A stretch of DNA of 64,000 nucleotides, taken from the NCBI GenBank assembly GCA_964016885.1, contig OZ024747.1, forward strand, positions 61,795,897 to 61,859,896, read 5' to 3'. How positions within the stretch are numbered: position 1 is the stretch's first letter; every line of letters starts with the position of its first letter. Shown piece after piece: positions 26,201-40,600 of the stretch. This DNA is from Eledone cirrhosa (lineage: Eukaryota; Mollusca; Cephalopoda; Octopoda; Eledonidae). Below the pieces are notes generated by a model. The model was not told the origin of the DNA, made no database searches, and saw only the letters and a program-made list of their open reading frames with translations. Position numbers and translations under genes: made by a program.

Positions 26201-29088
26201 ACACAGCCTCGTTCTGGACTCAGCCTCGTTCTGGACTCAGCCTCGTTCTGGACGCAGCCTCGTTCTGGACGCAGCCTCGTTCTGGACGCAGCCTCGTTCT
26301 GGACTCAGCCTCGTTCTGGACGCAGCCTCGTTCTGGAAGCAGCCTCGTTCTGGACTCAGCCTCGTTCTGGACGCAGCCTCGTTCTGGACTCAGCCTCGTT
26401 CTGGACGCAGCCTCGTTCTGGACTCAGCCTCGTTCTGGACTCAGCCTCGTTCTGGACTCAGCCTGGTTCTGGACTCAGCCTCGTTCTGGACACAGCCTCG
26501 TTCTGAACTCAGCCTCGTTCTGGACACAGCCTCGTTCTGGACTCAGCCTCGTTCTGGACTCAGCCTCGTTCTGGACTCAGCCTCGTTCTGGACCTAGCCT
26601 CGTTCTGGACACAGCCTCGTTCTGGACACAGCCTCGTTCTGAACTCAGCCTCGTTCTGGACACAGCCTCGTTCTGGACTCAGCCTCGTTCTGGACGCAGC
26701 CTCGTTCTGGACTCAGCCTCGTTCTGGACTCAGCCTCGTTCTGGACTCAGCCTCGTTCTGGACTCAGCCTCGTTCTGGACACAGCCTCGTTCTGGACACA
26801 GCCTGGTTCTGGACACAGCCTCGTTCTGAACTCAGCCTCGTTCTGGACTCAGCCTCGTTCTGGACACAGCCTCGTTCTGGACACAGCCTCGTTCTGAACT
26901 CAGCCTCGTTCTGGAGACAGCCTCGTTCTGGACTCAGCCTCGTTCTGGACGCAGCCTCGTTCTGGACTCAGCCTCGTTCTGGACGCAGCCTCGTTCTGGA
27001 CTCAGCCTCGTTCTGGACTCAGCCTCGTTCTGGACTCAGCCTCGTTCTGGACGCAACCTCGTTCTGGACTCAGCCTCGTTCTGGACTCAGCCTCGTTCTG
27101 GACTCAGCCTCGTTCTGGACGCAGCCTCGTTCTGGACGCAGCCTCGTTCTGGACTCAGCCTCGTTCTGGACGCAGCCTCGTTCTGGACTCAGCCTCGTTC
27201 TGGACGCAGCCTCGTTCTGGACTCAGCCTCGTTCTGGACTAAGCCTCGTTCTGGACTCAGCCTCGTTCTGGACACAGCCTCGTTCTGAACTCAGCCTCGT
27301 TCTGGACACAGCCTCGTTCTGGATTCAGCCTCGTTCTGGACTCAGCCTCGTTCTGGACTCAGCCTCGTTCTGGACTCAGCCTCGTTCTGGACACAGCCTC
27401 GTTCTGGACACAGCCTCGTTCTGAACTCAGCCTCGTTCTGGACACAGCCTCGTTCTGGACTCAGCCTCGTTCTGGACGCAGCCTCGTTCTGGACTCAGCC
27501 TCGTTCTGGACGCAGCCTCGTTCTGGACTCAGCCTCGTTCTGGACTCAGCCTCGTTCTGGACTCAGCCTCGTTCTGGACACAGCCTCGTTCTGGACACAG
27601 CCTCGATCTGAACTCAGCCTCGTTCTGGACACAGCCTCGTTCTGGACTCAGCCTCGTTCTGGACTCAGCCTCGTTCTGGACTCAGCCTCGTTCTGGACGC
27701 AGCCTCGTTCTGGACTCAGCCTCGTTCTGAACTCAGCCTCGTTCTGGACGCAGCCTCGTTCTGGACGCAGCCTCGTTCTGGACACAGCCTCGTTCTGAAC
27801 TCAGCCTCGTTCTGGACACAGCCTCGTTCTGGACTCAGCCTCGTTCTGGACACAGCCTCGTTCTGGACGCAGCCTCGTTCTGGACGCAGCCTCGTTCTGG
27901 ACGCAGCCTCGTTCTGGACTCAGCCTCGTTCTGGACGCAGCCTCGTTCTGGACGCAGCCTCGTTCTGGACTCAGCCTCGTTCTGGACGCAGCCTCGTTCT
28001 GGACTCAGCCTCGTTCTGGACTCAGCCTCGTTCTGGACGCAGCCTCGTTCTGGACTCAGCCTCGTTCTGGACTCAGCCTCGTTCTGGACTCAGCCTCGTT
28101 CTGGACACAGCCTCGTTCTGAACTCAGCCTCGTTCTGGACTCAGCCTCGTTCTGGACGCAACCTCGTTCTGGACTCAGCCTCGTTCTGGACTCAGCCTCG
28201 TTCTGGACGCAGCCTCGTTCTGGACTCAGCCTCGTTCTGGACGCAGCCTCGTTCTGGACTCAGCCTCGTTCTGGACGCAGCCTCGTTCTGGACTCAGCCT
28301 CGTTCTGGACTAAGCCTCGTTCTGGACTCAGCCTCGTTCTGGACACAGCCTCGTTCTGGACACAGCCTCGTTCTGAACTCAGCCTCGTTCTGGACACAGC
28401 CTCGTTCTGGACTCAGCCTCGTTCTGGACTCAGCCTCGTTCTGGACTCAGCCTCGTTCTGGACTCAGCCTCGTTCTGGACACAGCCTCGTTCTGGACACA
28501 GCCTCGTTCTGAACTCAGCCTCGTTCTGGACACAGCCTCGTTCTGGACTCAGCCTCGTTCTGGACGCAGCCTCGTTCTGGACTCAGCCTCGTTCTGGACG
28601 CAGCCTCGTTCTGGACTCAGCCTCATTCTGGACTCAGCCTCGTTCTGGACTCAGCCTCGTTCTGGACACAGCCTCGTTCTGGACACAGCCTCGATCTGAA
28701 CTCAGCCTCGTTCTGGACACAGCCTCGTTCTGGACTCAGCCTCGTTCTGGACTCAGCCTCGTTCTGGACGCAGCCTCGTTCTGGACTCAGCCTCGTTCTG
28801 AACTCAGCCTCGTTCTGGACGCAGCCTCGTTCTGGACGCAGCCTCGTTCTGGACACAGCCTCGTTCTGAACTCAGCCTCGTTCTGGACACAGCCTCGTTC
28901 TGGACTCAGCCTCGTTCTGGACTCAGCCTCGTTCTGGACGCAGCCTCGTTCTGGACGCAGCCTCGTTCTGGACGCAGCCTCGTTCTGGACTCAGCCTCGT
29001 TCTGGACGCAGCCTCGTTCTGGACGCAGCCTCGTTCTGGACTCAGCCTCGTTCTGGACGCAGCCTCGTTCTGGACTCAGCCTCGTTCT
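23270..29088 (+). repeat. Tandem duplication of 2,907 bp within 17A
   Basis: Two adjacent blocks, about 23270-26176 and 26177-29088, are offset by exactly 2,907 bp, which is 171 units of 17 bp. Shared rare units include 'ggaagcag' at 23431 and 26338, 'gatctgaac' at 24698 and 27605, and a 'cctcattctgg' unit near 25716 and 28623. No difference was found at the places compared. The blocks begin to differ just outside these limits. Near-identity and whole-unit length point to a recent unequal exchange or replication-based amplification. Confidence 0.88.
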
Positions 29089-32000
29089 GGACACAGCCTC
29101 GTTCTGGACACAGCCTCGTTCTGAACTCAGCCTCGTTCTGGACACAGCCTCGTTCTGGACTCAGCCTCGTTCTGGACGCAGCCTCGTTCTGGACGCAGCC
29201 TCGTTCTGGACTCAGCCTCGTTCTGGACGCAGCCTCGTTCTGGACTCAGCCTCGTTCTGGACGCAGCCTCGTTCTGGACGCAACCTCGTTCTGGACGCAG
29301 CCTCGTTCTGGACTCAGCCTCGTTCTGGACTCAGCCTCGTTCTGGACACAGCCTCGTTCTGAACTCAGCCTCGTTCTAGTACACAGCCTCGTTCTGGACT
29401 CAGCCTCGTTCTGGACTCAGCCTCGTTCTGGACTCAGCCTCGTTCTGGACTCAGCCTCGTTCTGGACACAGCCTCGTTCTGGACACAGCCTCGTTCTGAA
29501 CTCAGCCTCGTTCTGGACACAGCCTCGTTCTGGACTCAGCCTCGTTCTGGACGCAGCCTCGTTCTGGACTCAGCCTCGTTCTGGACGCAGCCTCGTTCTG
29601 GACTCAGCCTCGTTCTGGACTCAGCCTCGTTCTGGACTCAGCCTCGTTCTGGACTCAGCCTCGTTCTGGACGCAACCTCGTTCTGGACGCAGCCTCGTTC
29701 TGGACTCAGCCTCGTTCTGGAATCAGCCTCGTTCTGAACTAGCCTCGTTCTGGACGCAGCCTCGTTCTGGACGCAGCCTCGTTTGGACTCAGCCTCGTTC
29801 TGGACACAGCCTCGTTCTGGACTCAGCCTCGTTCTGGACTCAGCCTCGTTCTGGACTCAGCCTCGTTCTGGACTCAGCCTCGGTCTGGACACAGCCTCGT
29901 TCTGGACTCAGCCTCGTTCTGGACACAGCCTCGTTCTGGACGCAGCCTCGTTCTGAACTCAGCCTCGTTCTGGGCGCAGCCTCGTTCTGGACGCAGCCTC
30001 GTTTGGACTCAGCCTCGTTCTGGACACAGCCTCGTTCTGGACTCAGCCTCGTTCTGGACTCAGCCTCGTTCTGAACTCAGCCTCGTTCTGGACGCAGCCT
30101 CGTTCTGGACTCAGCCTCGTTCTGGACACAGCCTCGTTCTGGACTCAGCCTCTTTCTGGGCTCAGCCTCGTTCTGGACGCAGCCTCGTTTTGGACGCAGC
30201 CTCGTTCTGGACTCAGCCTCGTTCTGGACGCAGCCTCGTTCTGGACTCAGCCTCGTTCTGGACTCAGCCTCGTTCTGGACTCAGCCTCGTTCTGGACTCA
30301 GCCTCGTTCTGGACTCAGCCTCGTTCTGAACTCAGCCTTGTTCTGGACTCAGCCTCGTTCTGGACTCAGCCTCGTTCTGGACGCAGCCTCGTTCTGGACG
30401 CAGCCTCGTTCTGGACTCAGCCTCGTTCTGGACGCAGCCTCGTTCTGGACTCAGCCTCGTTCTGGACGCAGCCTCGTTCTGGACTCAGCCTCGTTCTGGA
30501 CTCAGCTTCGTTCTGGACTCAGCCTCGTTCTGGACGCAGCCTCGTTCTGGACTCAGCCTCGTTCTGGACTCAGCCTCGTTCTGGACTCAGCCTCGTTCTG
30601 GACACAGCCTCGTTCTGGACTCAGCCTCGTTCTGGACTCAGCCTCGTTCTGGACGCAGCCTCGTTCTGGACGCAGCCTCGTTCTGGACGCAGCCTCGTTC
30701 TGGACTCAGCCTCGTTCTGGACGCAGCCTCGTTCTGGAAGCAGCCTCGTTCTGGACTCAGCCTCGTTCTGGACGCAGCCTCGTTCTGGACTCAGCCTCGT
30801 TCTGGACGCAGCCTCGTTCTGGACTCAGCCTCGTTCTGGACTCAGCCTCGTTCTGGACTCAGCCTCGTTCTGGACTCAGCCTCGTTCTGGACACAGCCTC
30901 GTTCTGAACTCAGCCTCGTTCTGGACACAGCCTCGTTCTGGACTCAGCCTCGTTCTGGACTCAGCCTCGTTCTGGACTCAGCCTCGTTCTGGACCTAGCC
31001 TCGTTCTGGACACAGCCTCGTTCTGGACACAGCCTCGTTCTGAACTCAGCCTCGTTCTGGACACAGCCTCGTTCTGGACTCAGCCTCGTTCTGGACGCAG
31101 CCTCGTTCTGGATTCAGCCTCGTTCTGGACTCAGCCTCGTTCTGGACTCAGCCTCGTTCTGGACTCAGCCTCGTTCTGGACACAGCCTCGTTCTGGACAC
31201 AGCCTGGTTCTGGACACAGCCTCGTTCTGAACTCAGCCTCGTTCTGGACTCAGCCTCGTTCTGGACACAGCCTCGTTCTGGACACAGCCTCGTTCTGAAC
31301 TCAGCCTCGTTCTGGAGACAGCCTCGTTCTGGACTCAGCCTCGTTCTGGACGCAGCCTCGTTCTGGACTCAGCCTCGTTCTGGACGCAGCCTCGTTCTGG
31401 ACTCAGCCTCGTTCTGGACTCAGCCTCGTTCTGGACTCAGCCTCGTTCTGGACGCAACCTCGTTCTGGACTCAGCCTCGTTCTGGACTCAGCCTCGTTCT
31501 CGACTCAGCCTCGTTCTGGACGCAGCCTCGTTCTGGACGCAGCCTCGTTCTGGACTCAGCCTCGTTCTGGACGCAGCCTCGTTCTGGACTCAGCCTCGTT
31601 CTGGACGCAGCCTCGTTCTGGACTCAGCCTCGTTCTGGACTAAGCCTCGTTCTGGACTCAGCCTCGTTCTGGACACAGCCTCGTTCTGAACTCAGCCTCG
31701 TTCTGGACACAGCCTCGTTCTGGATTCAGCCTCGTTCTGGACTCAGCCTCGTTCTGGACTCAGCCTCGTTCTGGACTCAGCCTCGTTCTGGACACAGCCT
31801 CGTTCTGGACACAGCCTCGTTCTGAACTCAGCCTCGTTCTGGACACAGCCTCGTTCTGGACTCAGCCTCGTTCTGGACGCAGCCTCGTTCTGGACTCAGC
31901 CTCGTTCTGGACGCAGCCTCGTTCTGGACTCAGCCTCGTTCTGGACTCAGCCTCGTTCTGGACTCAGCCTCGTTCTGGACACAGCCTCGTTCTGGACACA

Positions 32001-34625
32001 GCCTCGATCTGAACTCAGCCTCGTTCTGGACACAGCCTCGTTCTGGACTCAGCCTCGTTCTGGACTCAGCCTCGTTCTGGACTCAGCCTCGTTCTGGACG
32101 CAGCCTCGTTCTGGACTCAGCCTCGTTCTGAACTCAGCCTCGTTCTGGACGCAGCCTCGTTCTGGACGCAGCCTCGTTCTGGACACAGCCTCGTTCTGAA
32201 CTCAGCCTCGTTCTGGACACAGCCTCGTTCTGGACTCAGCCTCGTTCTGGACTCAGCCTCGTTCTGGACGCAGCCTCGTTCTGGACGCAGCCTCGTTCTG
32301 GACGCAGCCTCGTTCTGGACTCAGCCTCGTTCTGGACGCAGCCTCGTTCTGGACGCAGCCTCGTTCTGGACTCAGCCTCGTTCTGGACGCAGCCTCGTTC
32401 TGGACTCAGCCTCGTTCTGGACTCAGCCTCGTTCTGGACGCAGCCTCGTTCTGGACTCAGCCTCGTTCTGGACTCAGCCTCGTTTTGGACTCAGCCTCGT
32501 TCTGGACACAGCCTCGTTCTGAACTCAGCCTCGTTCTGGACTCAGCCTCGTTCTGGACCCAACCTCGTTCTGGACTCAGCCTCGTTCTGGACTCAGCCTC
32601 GTTCTGGACGCCGCCTCGTTCTGGACTCAGCCTCGTTCTGGACGCAGCCTCGTTCTGGACTCAGCCTCGTTCTGGACGCAGCCTCGTTCTGGACTCAGCC
32701 TCGTTCTGGACTAAGCCTCGTTCTGGACTCAGCCTCGTTCTGGACACAGCCTCGTTCTGGACACAGCCTCGTTCTGAACTCAGCCTCGTTCTGGACACAG
32801 CCTCGTTCTGGACTCAGCCTCGTTCTGGACTCAGCCTCGTTCTGGACTCAGCCTCGTTCTGGACTCAGCCTCGTTCTGGACACAGCCTCGTTCTGGACTC
32901 AGCCTCGTTCTGGACACAGCCTCGTTCTGGACTCAGCCTCGTTCTGGACGCAGCCTCGTTCTGGACTCAGCCTCGTTCTGGACGCAGCCTCGTTCTGGAC
33001 TCAGCCTCATTCTGGACTCAGCCTCGTTCTGGACTCAGCCTCGTTCTGGACACAGCCTCGTTCTGGACACAGCCTCGATCTGAACTCAGCCTCGTTCTGG
33101 ACACAGCCTCGTTCTGGACTCAGCCTCGTTCTGGACTCAGCCTCGTTCTGGACGCAGCCTCGTTCTGGACTCAGCCTCGTTCTGAACTCAGCCTCGTTCT
33201 GGACGCAGCCTCGTTCTGGACGCAGCCTCGTTCTGGACACAGCCTCGTTCTGAACTCAGCCTCGTTCTGGACACAGCCTCGTTCTGGACTCAGCCTCGTT
33301 CTGGACTCAGCCTCGTTCTGGACGCAGCCTCGTTCTGGACGCAGCCTCGTTCTGGACGCAGCCTCGTTCTGGACGCAGCCTCGTTCTGGACGCAGCCTCG
33401 TTCTGGACTCAGCCTCGTTCTGGACGCAGCCTCGTTCTGGACTCAGCCTCGTTCTGGACACAGCCTCGTTCTGGACACAGCCTCGTTCTGAACTCAGCCT
33501 CGTTCTGGACACAGCCTCGTTCTGGACTCAGCCTCGTTCTCAACGCAGCCTCGTTCTGGACGCAGCCTCGTTCTGGACTCAGCCTCGTTCTGGACGCAGC
33601 CTCGTTCTGGACTCAGCCTCGTTCTGGACGCAGCCTCGTTCTGGACGCAACCTCGTTCTGGACGCAGCCTCGTTCTGGACTCAGCCTCGTTCTGGACTCA
33701 GCCTCGTTCTGGACACAGCCTCGTTCTGAACTCAGCCTCGTTCTAGTACACAGCCTCGTTCTGGACTCAGCCTCGTTCTGGACTCAGCCTCGTTCTGGAC
33801 TCAGCCTCGTTCTGGACTCAGCCTCGTTCTGGACACAGCCTCGTTCTGGACACAGCCTCGTTCTGAACTCAACCTCGTTCTGGACACAGCCTCGTTCTGG
33901 ACTCAGCCTCGTTCTGGACGCAGCCTCGTTCTGGACTCAGCCTCGTTCTGGACGCAGCCTCGTTCTGGACTCAGCCTCGTTCTGGACTCAGCCTCGTTCT
34001 GGACTCAGCCTCGTTCTGGACTCAGCCTCGTTCTGGACGCAACCTCGTTCTGGACGCAGCCTCGTTCTGGACTCAGCCTCGTTCTGGAATCAGCCTCGTT
34101 CTGAACTAGCCTCGTTCTGGACGCAGCCTCGTTCTGGACGCAGCCTCGTTTGGACTCAGCCTCGTTCTGGACACAGCCTTGTTCTGGACTCAGCCTCGTT
34201 CTGGACTCAGCCTCGTTCTGGACTCAGCCTCGTTCTGGACTCAGCCTCGTTCTGGACTCAGCCTCGGTCTGGACACAGCCTCGTTCTGGACTCAGCCTCG
34301 TTCTGGACACAGCCTCGTTCTGGACGCAGCCTCGTTCTGAACTCAGCCTCGTTCTGGGCGCAGCCTCGTTCTGGACGCAGCCTCGTTTGGACTCAGCCTC
34401 GTTCTGGACACAGCCTCGTTCTGGACTCAGCCTCGTTCTGGACTCAGCCTCGTTCTGAACTCAGCCTCGTTCTGGACGCAGCCTCGTTCTGGACTCAGCC
34501 TCGTTCTGGACTCAGCCTCGTTCTGGACACAGCCTCGTTCTGGACTCAGCCTCTTTCTGGGCTCAGCCTCGTTCTGGACGCAGACTCGTTCTGGACGCAG
34601 CCTCGTTCTGGACGCAGCCTCGTTT
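28623..34625 (+). repeat. Paralogous 17A blocks offset by about 4.4 kb
   Basis: The stretch from about 28.6 to 30.2 kb reappears at about 33.0 to 34.6 kb. Marker pairs are 'cctcattctgg' at 28623 and 33007 (4,384 bp), 'ctagtacacag' at 29376 and 33743 (4,367 bp), 'gaactagcc' at 29736 and 34103 (4,367 bp), and the 16-bp units at 29781/34148 and 30001/34385. The offset changes by whole 17-bp steps, so single units have been gained or lost since copying. Between the two blocks lies 17A sequence with a different variant order. Confidence 0.75.
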
Positions 34626-37600
34626 TGGACGCAGCCTCGTTCTGGACTCAGCCTCGTTCTGGACGCAGCCTCGTTCTGGACTCAGCCTCGTTCTGGACTC
34701 AGCCTCGTTCTGGACTCAGCCTCGTTCTGAACTCAGCCTTGTTCTGGACTCAGCCTCGTTCTGGACTCAGCCTCGTTCTGGACGCAGCCTCGTTCTGGAC
34801 GCAGCCTCGTTCTGGACTCAGCCTCGTTCTGGACGCAGCCTCGTTCTGGACTCAGCCTCGTTCTGGACGCAGCCTCGTTCTGGACTCAGCCTCGTTCTGG
34901 ACTCAGCTTCGTTCTGGACTCAGCCTCGTTCTGGACGCAGCCTCGTTCTGGACTCAGCCTCGTTCTGGACTCAGCCTCGTTCTGGACTCAGCCTCGTTCT
35001 GGACACAGCCTCGTTCTGAACTCAGCCTCGTTCTGGACACAGCCTCGTTCTGGACTCAGCCTCGTTCTGGACTCAGCCTCGTTCTGGACTCAGCCTCGTT
35101 CTGGACTCAGCCTCGTTCTGGACACAGCCTCGTTCTGGACACAGCCTCGTTCTGAACTCAGCCTCGTTCTGGACACAGCCTCGTTCTGGACTCAGCCTCG
35201 TTCTGGACGCAGCCTCGTTCTGGACTCAGCCTCGTTCTGGACGCAGCCTCGTTCTGGACTCAGCCTCGTTCCGGACTCAGCCTCGTTCTGGACTCAGCCT
35301 CGTTCTGGACACAGCCTCGTTCTGGACAAAGCCTCGTTCTGAACTCAGCCTCGTTCTGGACACAGCCTCGTTCTGGACTCAGCCTCGTTCTGGACTCAGC
35401 CTCGTTCTGAACTCAGCCTTGTTCTGGACTCAGCCTCGTTCTGGACTCAGCCTCGTTCTGGACACAGCCTCGTTCTGAACTCAGCCTCGTTCTGGACTCA
35501 GCCTCGTTCTGGTCTCAGCCTCGTTCTGGAATCAGCCTCGTTATGGACGCATCCTCGTTCTGGAATCAGCCTCGTTCTGGACACAGCCTCGTTCTGGACG
35601 CAGCCTCGTTCTGGACACAGCCTCGTTCTGGACACAGCCTCGTTCTGAACTCAGCCTCGTTCTGGAGACAGCCTCGTTCTGGACTCAGCCTCGTTCTGGA
35701 CGCAGCCTCGTTCTGGACTCAGCCTCGTTCTGGACGCAGCCTCGTTCTGGACTCAGCCTCGTTCTGGACTCAGCCTCGTTCTGGACTCAGCCTCGTTCTG
35801 GACTCAGCCTCGTTCTGGACTCAGCCTCGTTCTGGACTCAGCCTCGTTCTGGACGCAGCCTCGTTCTGCACGCAGCCTCGTTCTGGACTCAGCCTCGTTC
35901 TGGACTCAGCCTCGTTCTGGACACAGCCTCGTTCTGAACTCAGCCTCGTTCTGGTCTCAGCCTCGTTCTGGAATCAGCCTCGTTATGGACGCAGCCTCAT
36001 TCTGGAATCAGCCTCGTTCTGGACGCAGCCTCGTTCTGAACTCAGCCTCGTTCTCGACGCAGCCTCGTTCTGGACTCAGCCTCGTTCTGGACTCAGCCTC
36101 GTTCTGGACGCAACCTCGGTCTGGACTCAGCCTCGTTCTGGACGCAGCCTCGTTCTGGACTCAGCCTCTTTCTGGACTCAGCCTCGTTCTGGACTCAGCC
36201 TCGTTCTGGACACAGCCTCGTTCTGAACTCAGCCTCGTTCTGGACACAGCCTCGTTCTGGACTCAGCCTCGTTCTGGACTCAGCCTCGTTCTGGACTCAG
36301 CCTCGTTCTGGACACAGCCTCGTTCTGGACACAGCCTCGTTCTGAACTCAGCCTCGTTCTGGACACAGCCTCGTTCTGGACTCAGCCTCGTTCTGGACGC
36401 AGCCTCGTTCTGGACTCAGCCTCGTTCTGGACGCAGCCTCGTTCTGGACTCAGCCTCGTTCTGGACTCAGCCTCGTTCTGGACTCAGCCTCGTTCTGGAC
36501 ACAGCCTCGTTCTGGACACAGCCTCGATCTGAACTCAGCCTCGTTCTGGACACAGCCTCGTTCTGGACTCAGCCTCGTTCTGGACTCAGCCTCGTTCTGG
36601 ACTCAGCCTCGTTCTGGACGCAGCCTCGTTCTGGACTCAGCCTCGTTCTGAACTCAGCCTCGTTCTGGACGCAGCCTCGTTCTGGACGCAGCCTCGTTCT
36701 GGACACAGCCTCGTTCTGAACTCAGCCTCGTTCTGGACACAGCCTCGTTCTGGACTCAGCCTCGTTCTGGACTCAGCCTCGTTCTGGACGCAGCCTCGTT
36801 CTGGACGCAGCCTCGTTCTGGACGCAGCCTCGTTCTGGACTCAGCCTCGTTCTGGACGCAGCCTCGTTCTGGAAGCAGCCTCGTTCTGGACTCAGCCTCG
36901 TTCTGGACGCAGCCTCGTTCTGGACTCAGCCTCGTTCTGGACGCAGCCTCGTTCTGGACTCAGCCTCGTTCTGGACTCAGCCTCGTTCTGGACTCAGCCT
37001 CGTTCTGGACTCAGCCTCGTTCTGGACACAGCCTCGTTCTGAACTCAGCCTCGTTCTGGACACAGCCTCGTTCTGGACTCAGCCTCGTTCTGGACTCAGC
37101 CTCGTTCTGGACTCAGCCTCGTTCTGGACCTAGCCTCGTTCTGGACGCAGCCTCGTTCTGGACGCAGCCTCGTTCTGGACTCAGCCTCGTTCTGGACGCA
37201 GCCTCGTTCTGGACTCAGCCTCGTTCTGGACGCAGCCTCGTTCTGGACTCAGCCTCGTTCTGGACTAAGCCTCGTTCTGGACTCAGCCTCGTTCTGGACA
37301 CAGCCTCGTTCTGAACTCAGCCTCGTTCTGGACACAGCCTCGTTCTGGATTCAGCCTCGTTCTGGACTCAGCCTCGTTCTGGACTCAGCCTCGTTCTGGA
37401 CTCAGCCTCGTTCTGGACACAGCCTCGTTCTGGACACAGCCTCGTTCTGAACTCAGCCTCGTTCTGGACACAGCCTCGTTCTGGACTCAGCCTCGTTCTG
37501 GACGCAGCCTCGTTCTGGACTCAGCCTCGTTCTGGACGCAGCCTCGTTCTGGACTCAGCCTCGTTCTGGACTCAGCCTCGTTCTGGACTCAGCCTCGTTC

Positions 37601-40600
37601 TGGACACAGCCTCGTTCTGGACACAGCCTCGATCTGAACTCAGCCTCGTTCTGGACACAGCCTCGTTCTGGACTCAGCCTCGTTCTGGACTCAGCCTCGT
37701 TCTGGACTCAGCCTCGTTCTGGACGCAGCCTCGTTCTGGACTCAGCCTCGTTCTGAACTCAGCCTCGTTCTGGACGCAGCCTCGTTCTGGACGCAGCCTC
37801 GTTCTGGACACAGCCTCGTTCTGAACTCAGCCTCGTTCTGGACACAGCCTCGTTCTGGACTCAGCCTCGTTCTGGACTCAGCCTCGTTCTGGACGCAGCC
37901 TCGTTCTGGACGCAGCCTCGTTCTGGACGCAGCCTCGTTCTGGACTCAGCCTCGTTCTGGACGCAGCCTCGTTCTGGACGCAGCCTCGTTCTGGACTCAG
38001 CCTCGTTCTGGACGCAGCCTCGTTCTGGACTCAGCCTCGTTCTGGACTCAGCCTCGTTCTGGACGCAGCCTCGTTCTGGACTCAGCCTCGTTCTGGACTC
38101 AGCCTCGTTCTGGACTCAGCCTCGTTCTGGACACAGCCTCGTTCTGAACTCAGCCTCGTTCTGGACTCAGCCTCGTTCTGGACGCAACCTCGTTCTGGAC
38201 TCAGCCTCGTTCTGGACTCAGCCTCGTTCTGGACGCAGCCTCGTTCTGGACTCAGCCTCGTTCTGGACGCAGCCTCGTTCTGGACTCAGCCTCGTTCTGG
38301 ACGCAGCCTCGTTCTGGACTCAGCCTCGTTCTGGACTAAGCCTCGTTCTGGACTCAGCCTCGTTCTGGACACAGCCTCGTTCTGGACACAGCCTCGTTCT
38401 GAACTCAGCCTCGTTCTGGACACAGCCTCGTTCTGGACTCAGCCTCGTTCTGGACTCAGCCTCGTTCTGGACTCAGCCTCGTTCTGGACTCAGCCTCGTT
38501 CTGGACACAGCCTCGTTCTGGACACAGCCTCGTTCTGAACTCAGCCTCGTTCTGGACACAGCCTCGTTCTGGACTCAGCCTCGTTCTGGACGCAGCCTCG
38601 TTCTGGACTCAGCCTCGTTCTGGACGCAGCCTCGTTCTGGACTCAGCCTCATTCTGGACTCAGCCTCGTTCTGGACTCAGCCTCGTTCTGGACACAGCCT
38701 CGATCTGAACTCAGCCTCGTTCTGGACACAGCCTCGTTCTGGACTCAGCCTCGTTCTGGACTCAGCCTCGTTCTGGACGCAGCCTCGTTCTGGACTCAGC
38801 CTCGTTCTGAACTCAGCCTCGTTCTGGACGCAGCCTCGTTCTGGACGCAGCCTCGTTCTGGACACAGCCTCGTTCTGAACTCAGCCTCGTTCTGGACACA
38901 GCCTCGTTCTGGACTCAGCCTCGTTCTGGACTCAGCCTCGTTCTGGACGCAGCCTCGTTCTGGACGCAGCCTCGTTCTGGACTCAGCCTCGTTCTGGACG
39001 CAGCCTCGTTCTGGACGCAGCCTCGTTCTGGACTCAGCCTCGTTCTGGACGCAGCCTCGTTCTGGACTCAGCCTCGTTCTGGACACAGCCTCGTTCTGGA
39101 CACAGCCTCGTTCTGAACTCAGCCTCGTTCTGGACACAGCCTCGTTCTGGACTCAGCCTCGTTCTGGACGCAGCCTCGTTCTGGACGCAGCCTCGTTCTG
39201 GACTCAGCCTCGTTCTGGACGCAGCCTCGTTCTGGACTCAGCCTCGTTCTGGACGCAGCCTCGTTCTGGACGCAACCTCGTTCTGGACGCAGCCTCGTTC
39301 TGGACTCAGCCTCGTTCTGGACTCAGCCTCGTTCTGGACACAGCCTCGTTCTGAACTCAGCCTCGTTCTAGTACACAGCCTCGTTCTGGACTCAGCCTCG
39401 TTCTGGACTCAGCCTCGTTCTGGACTCAGCCTCGTTCTGGACTCAGCCTCGTTCTGGACACAGCCTCGTTCTGGACACAGCCTCGTTCTGAACACAGCCT
39501 CGTTCTGGACTCAGCCTCGTTCTGGACGCAGCCTCGTTCTGGACTCAGCCTCGTTCTGGACGCAGCCTCGTTCTGGACTCAGCCTCGTTCTGGACTCAGC
39601 CTCGTTCTGGACTCAGCCTCGTTCTGGACTCAGCCTCGTTCTGGACGCAACCTCGTTCTGGACGCAGCCTCGTTCTGGACTCAGCCTCGTTCTGGAATCA
39701 GCCTCGTTCTGAACTAGCCTCGTTCTGGACGCAGCCTCGTTCTGGACGCAGCCTCGTTTGGACTCAGCCTCGTTCTGGACACAGCCTCGTTCTGGACTCA
39801 GCCTCGTTCTGGACTCAGCCTCGTTCTGGACTCAGCCTCGTTCTGGACTCAGCCTCGTTCTGGACTCAGCCTCGGTCTGGACACAGCCTCGTTCTGGACT
39901 CAGCCTCGTTCTGGACACAGCCTCGTTCTGGACGCAGCCTCGTTCTGAACTCAGCCTCGTTCTGGGCGCAGCCTCGTTCTGGACGCAGCCTCGTTTGGAC
40001 TCAGCCTCGTTCTGGACACAGCCTCGTTCTGGACTCAGCCTCGTTCTGGACTCAGCCTCGTTCTGAACTCAGCCTCGTTCTGGACGCAGCCTCGTTCTGG
40101 ACTCAGCCTCGTTCTGGACTCAGCCTCGTTCTGGACACAGCCTCGTTCTGGACTCAGCCTCTTTCTGGGCTCAGCCTCGTTCTGGACGCAGCCTCGTTCT
40201 GGACGCAGCCTCGTTCTGGACGCAGCCTCGTTTTGGACGCAGCCTCGTTCTGGACTCAGCCTCGTTCTGGACGCAGCCTCGTTCTGGACTCAGCCTCGTT
40301 CTGGACTCAGCCTCGTTCTGGACTCAGCCTCGTTCTGGACACAGCCTCGTTCTGGACACAGCCTCGATCTGAACTCAGCCTCGTTCTGGACACAGCCTCG
40401 TTCTGGACTCAGCCTCGTTCTGGACTCAGCCTCGTTCTGGACTCAGCCTCGTTCTGGACGCAGCCTCGTTCTGGACTCAGCCTCGTTCTGAACTCAGCCT
40501 CGTTCTGGACGCAGCCTCGTTCTGGACGCAGCCTCGTTCTGGACACAGCCTCGTTCTGAACTCAGCCTCGTTCTGGACACAGCCTCGTTCTGGACTCAGC

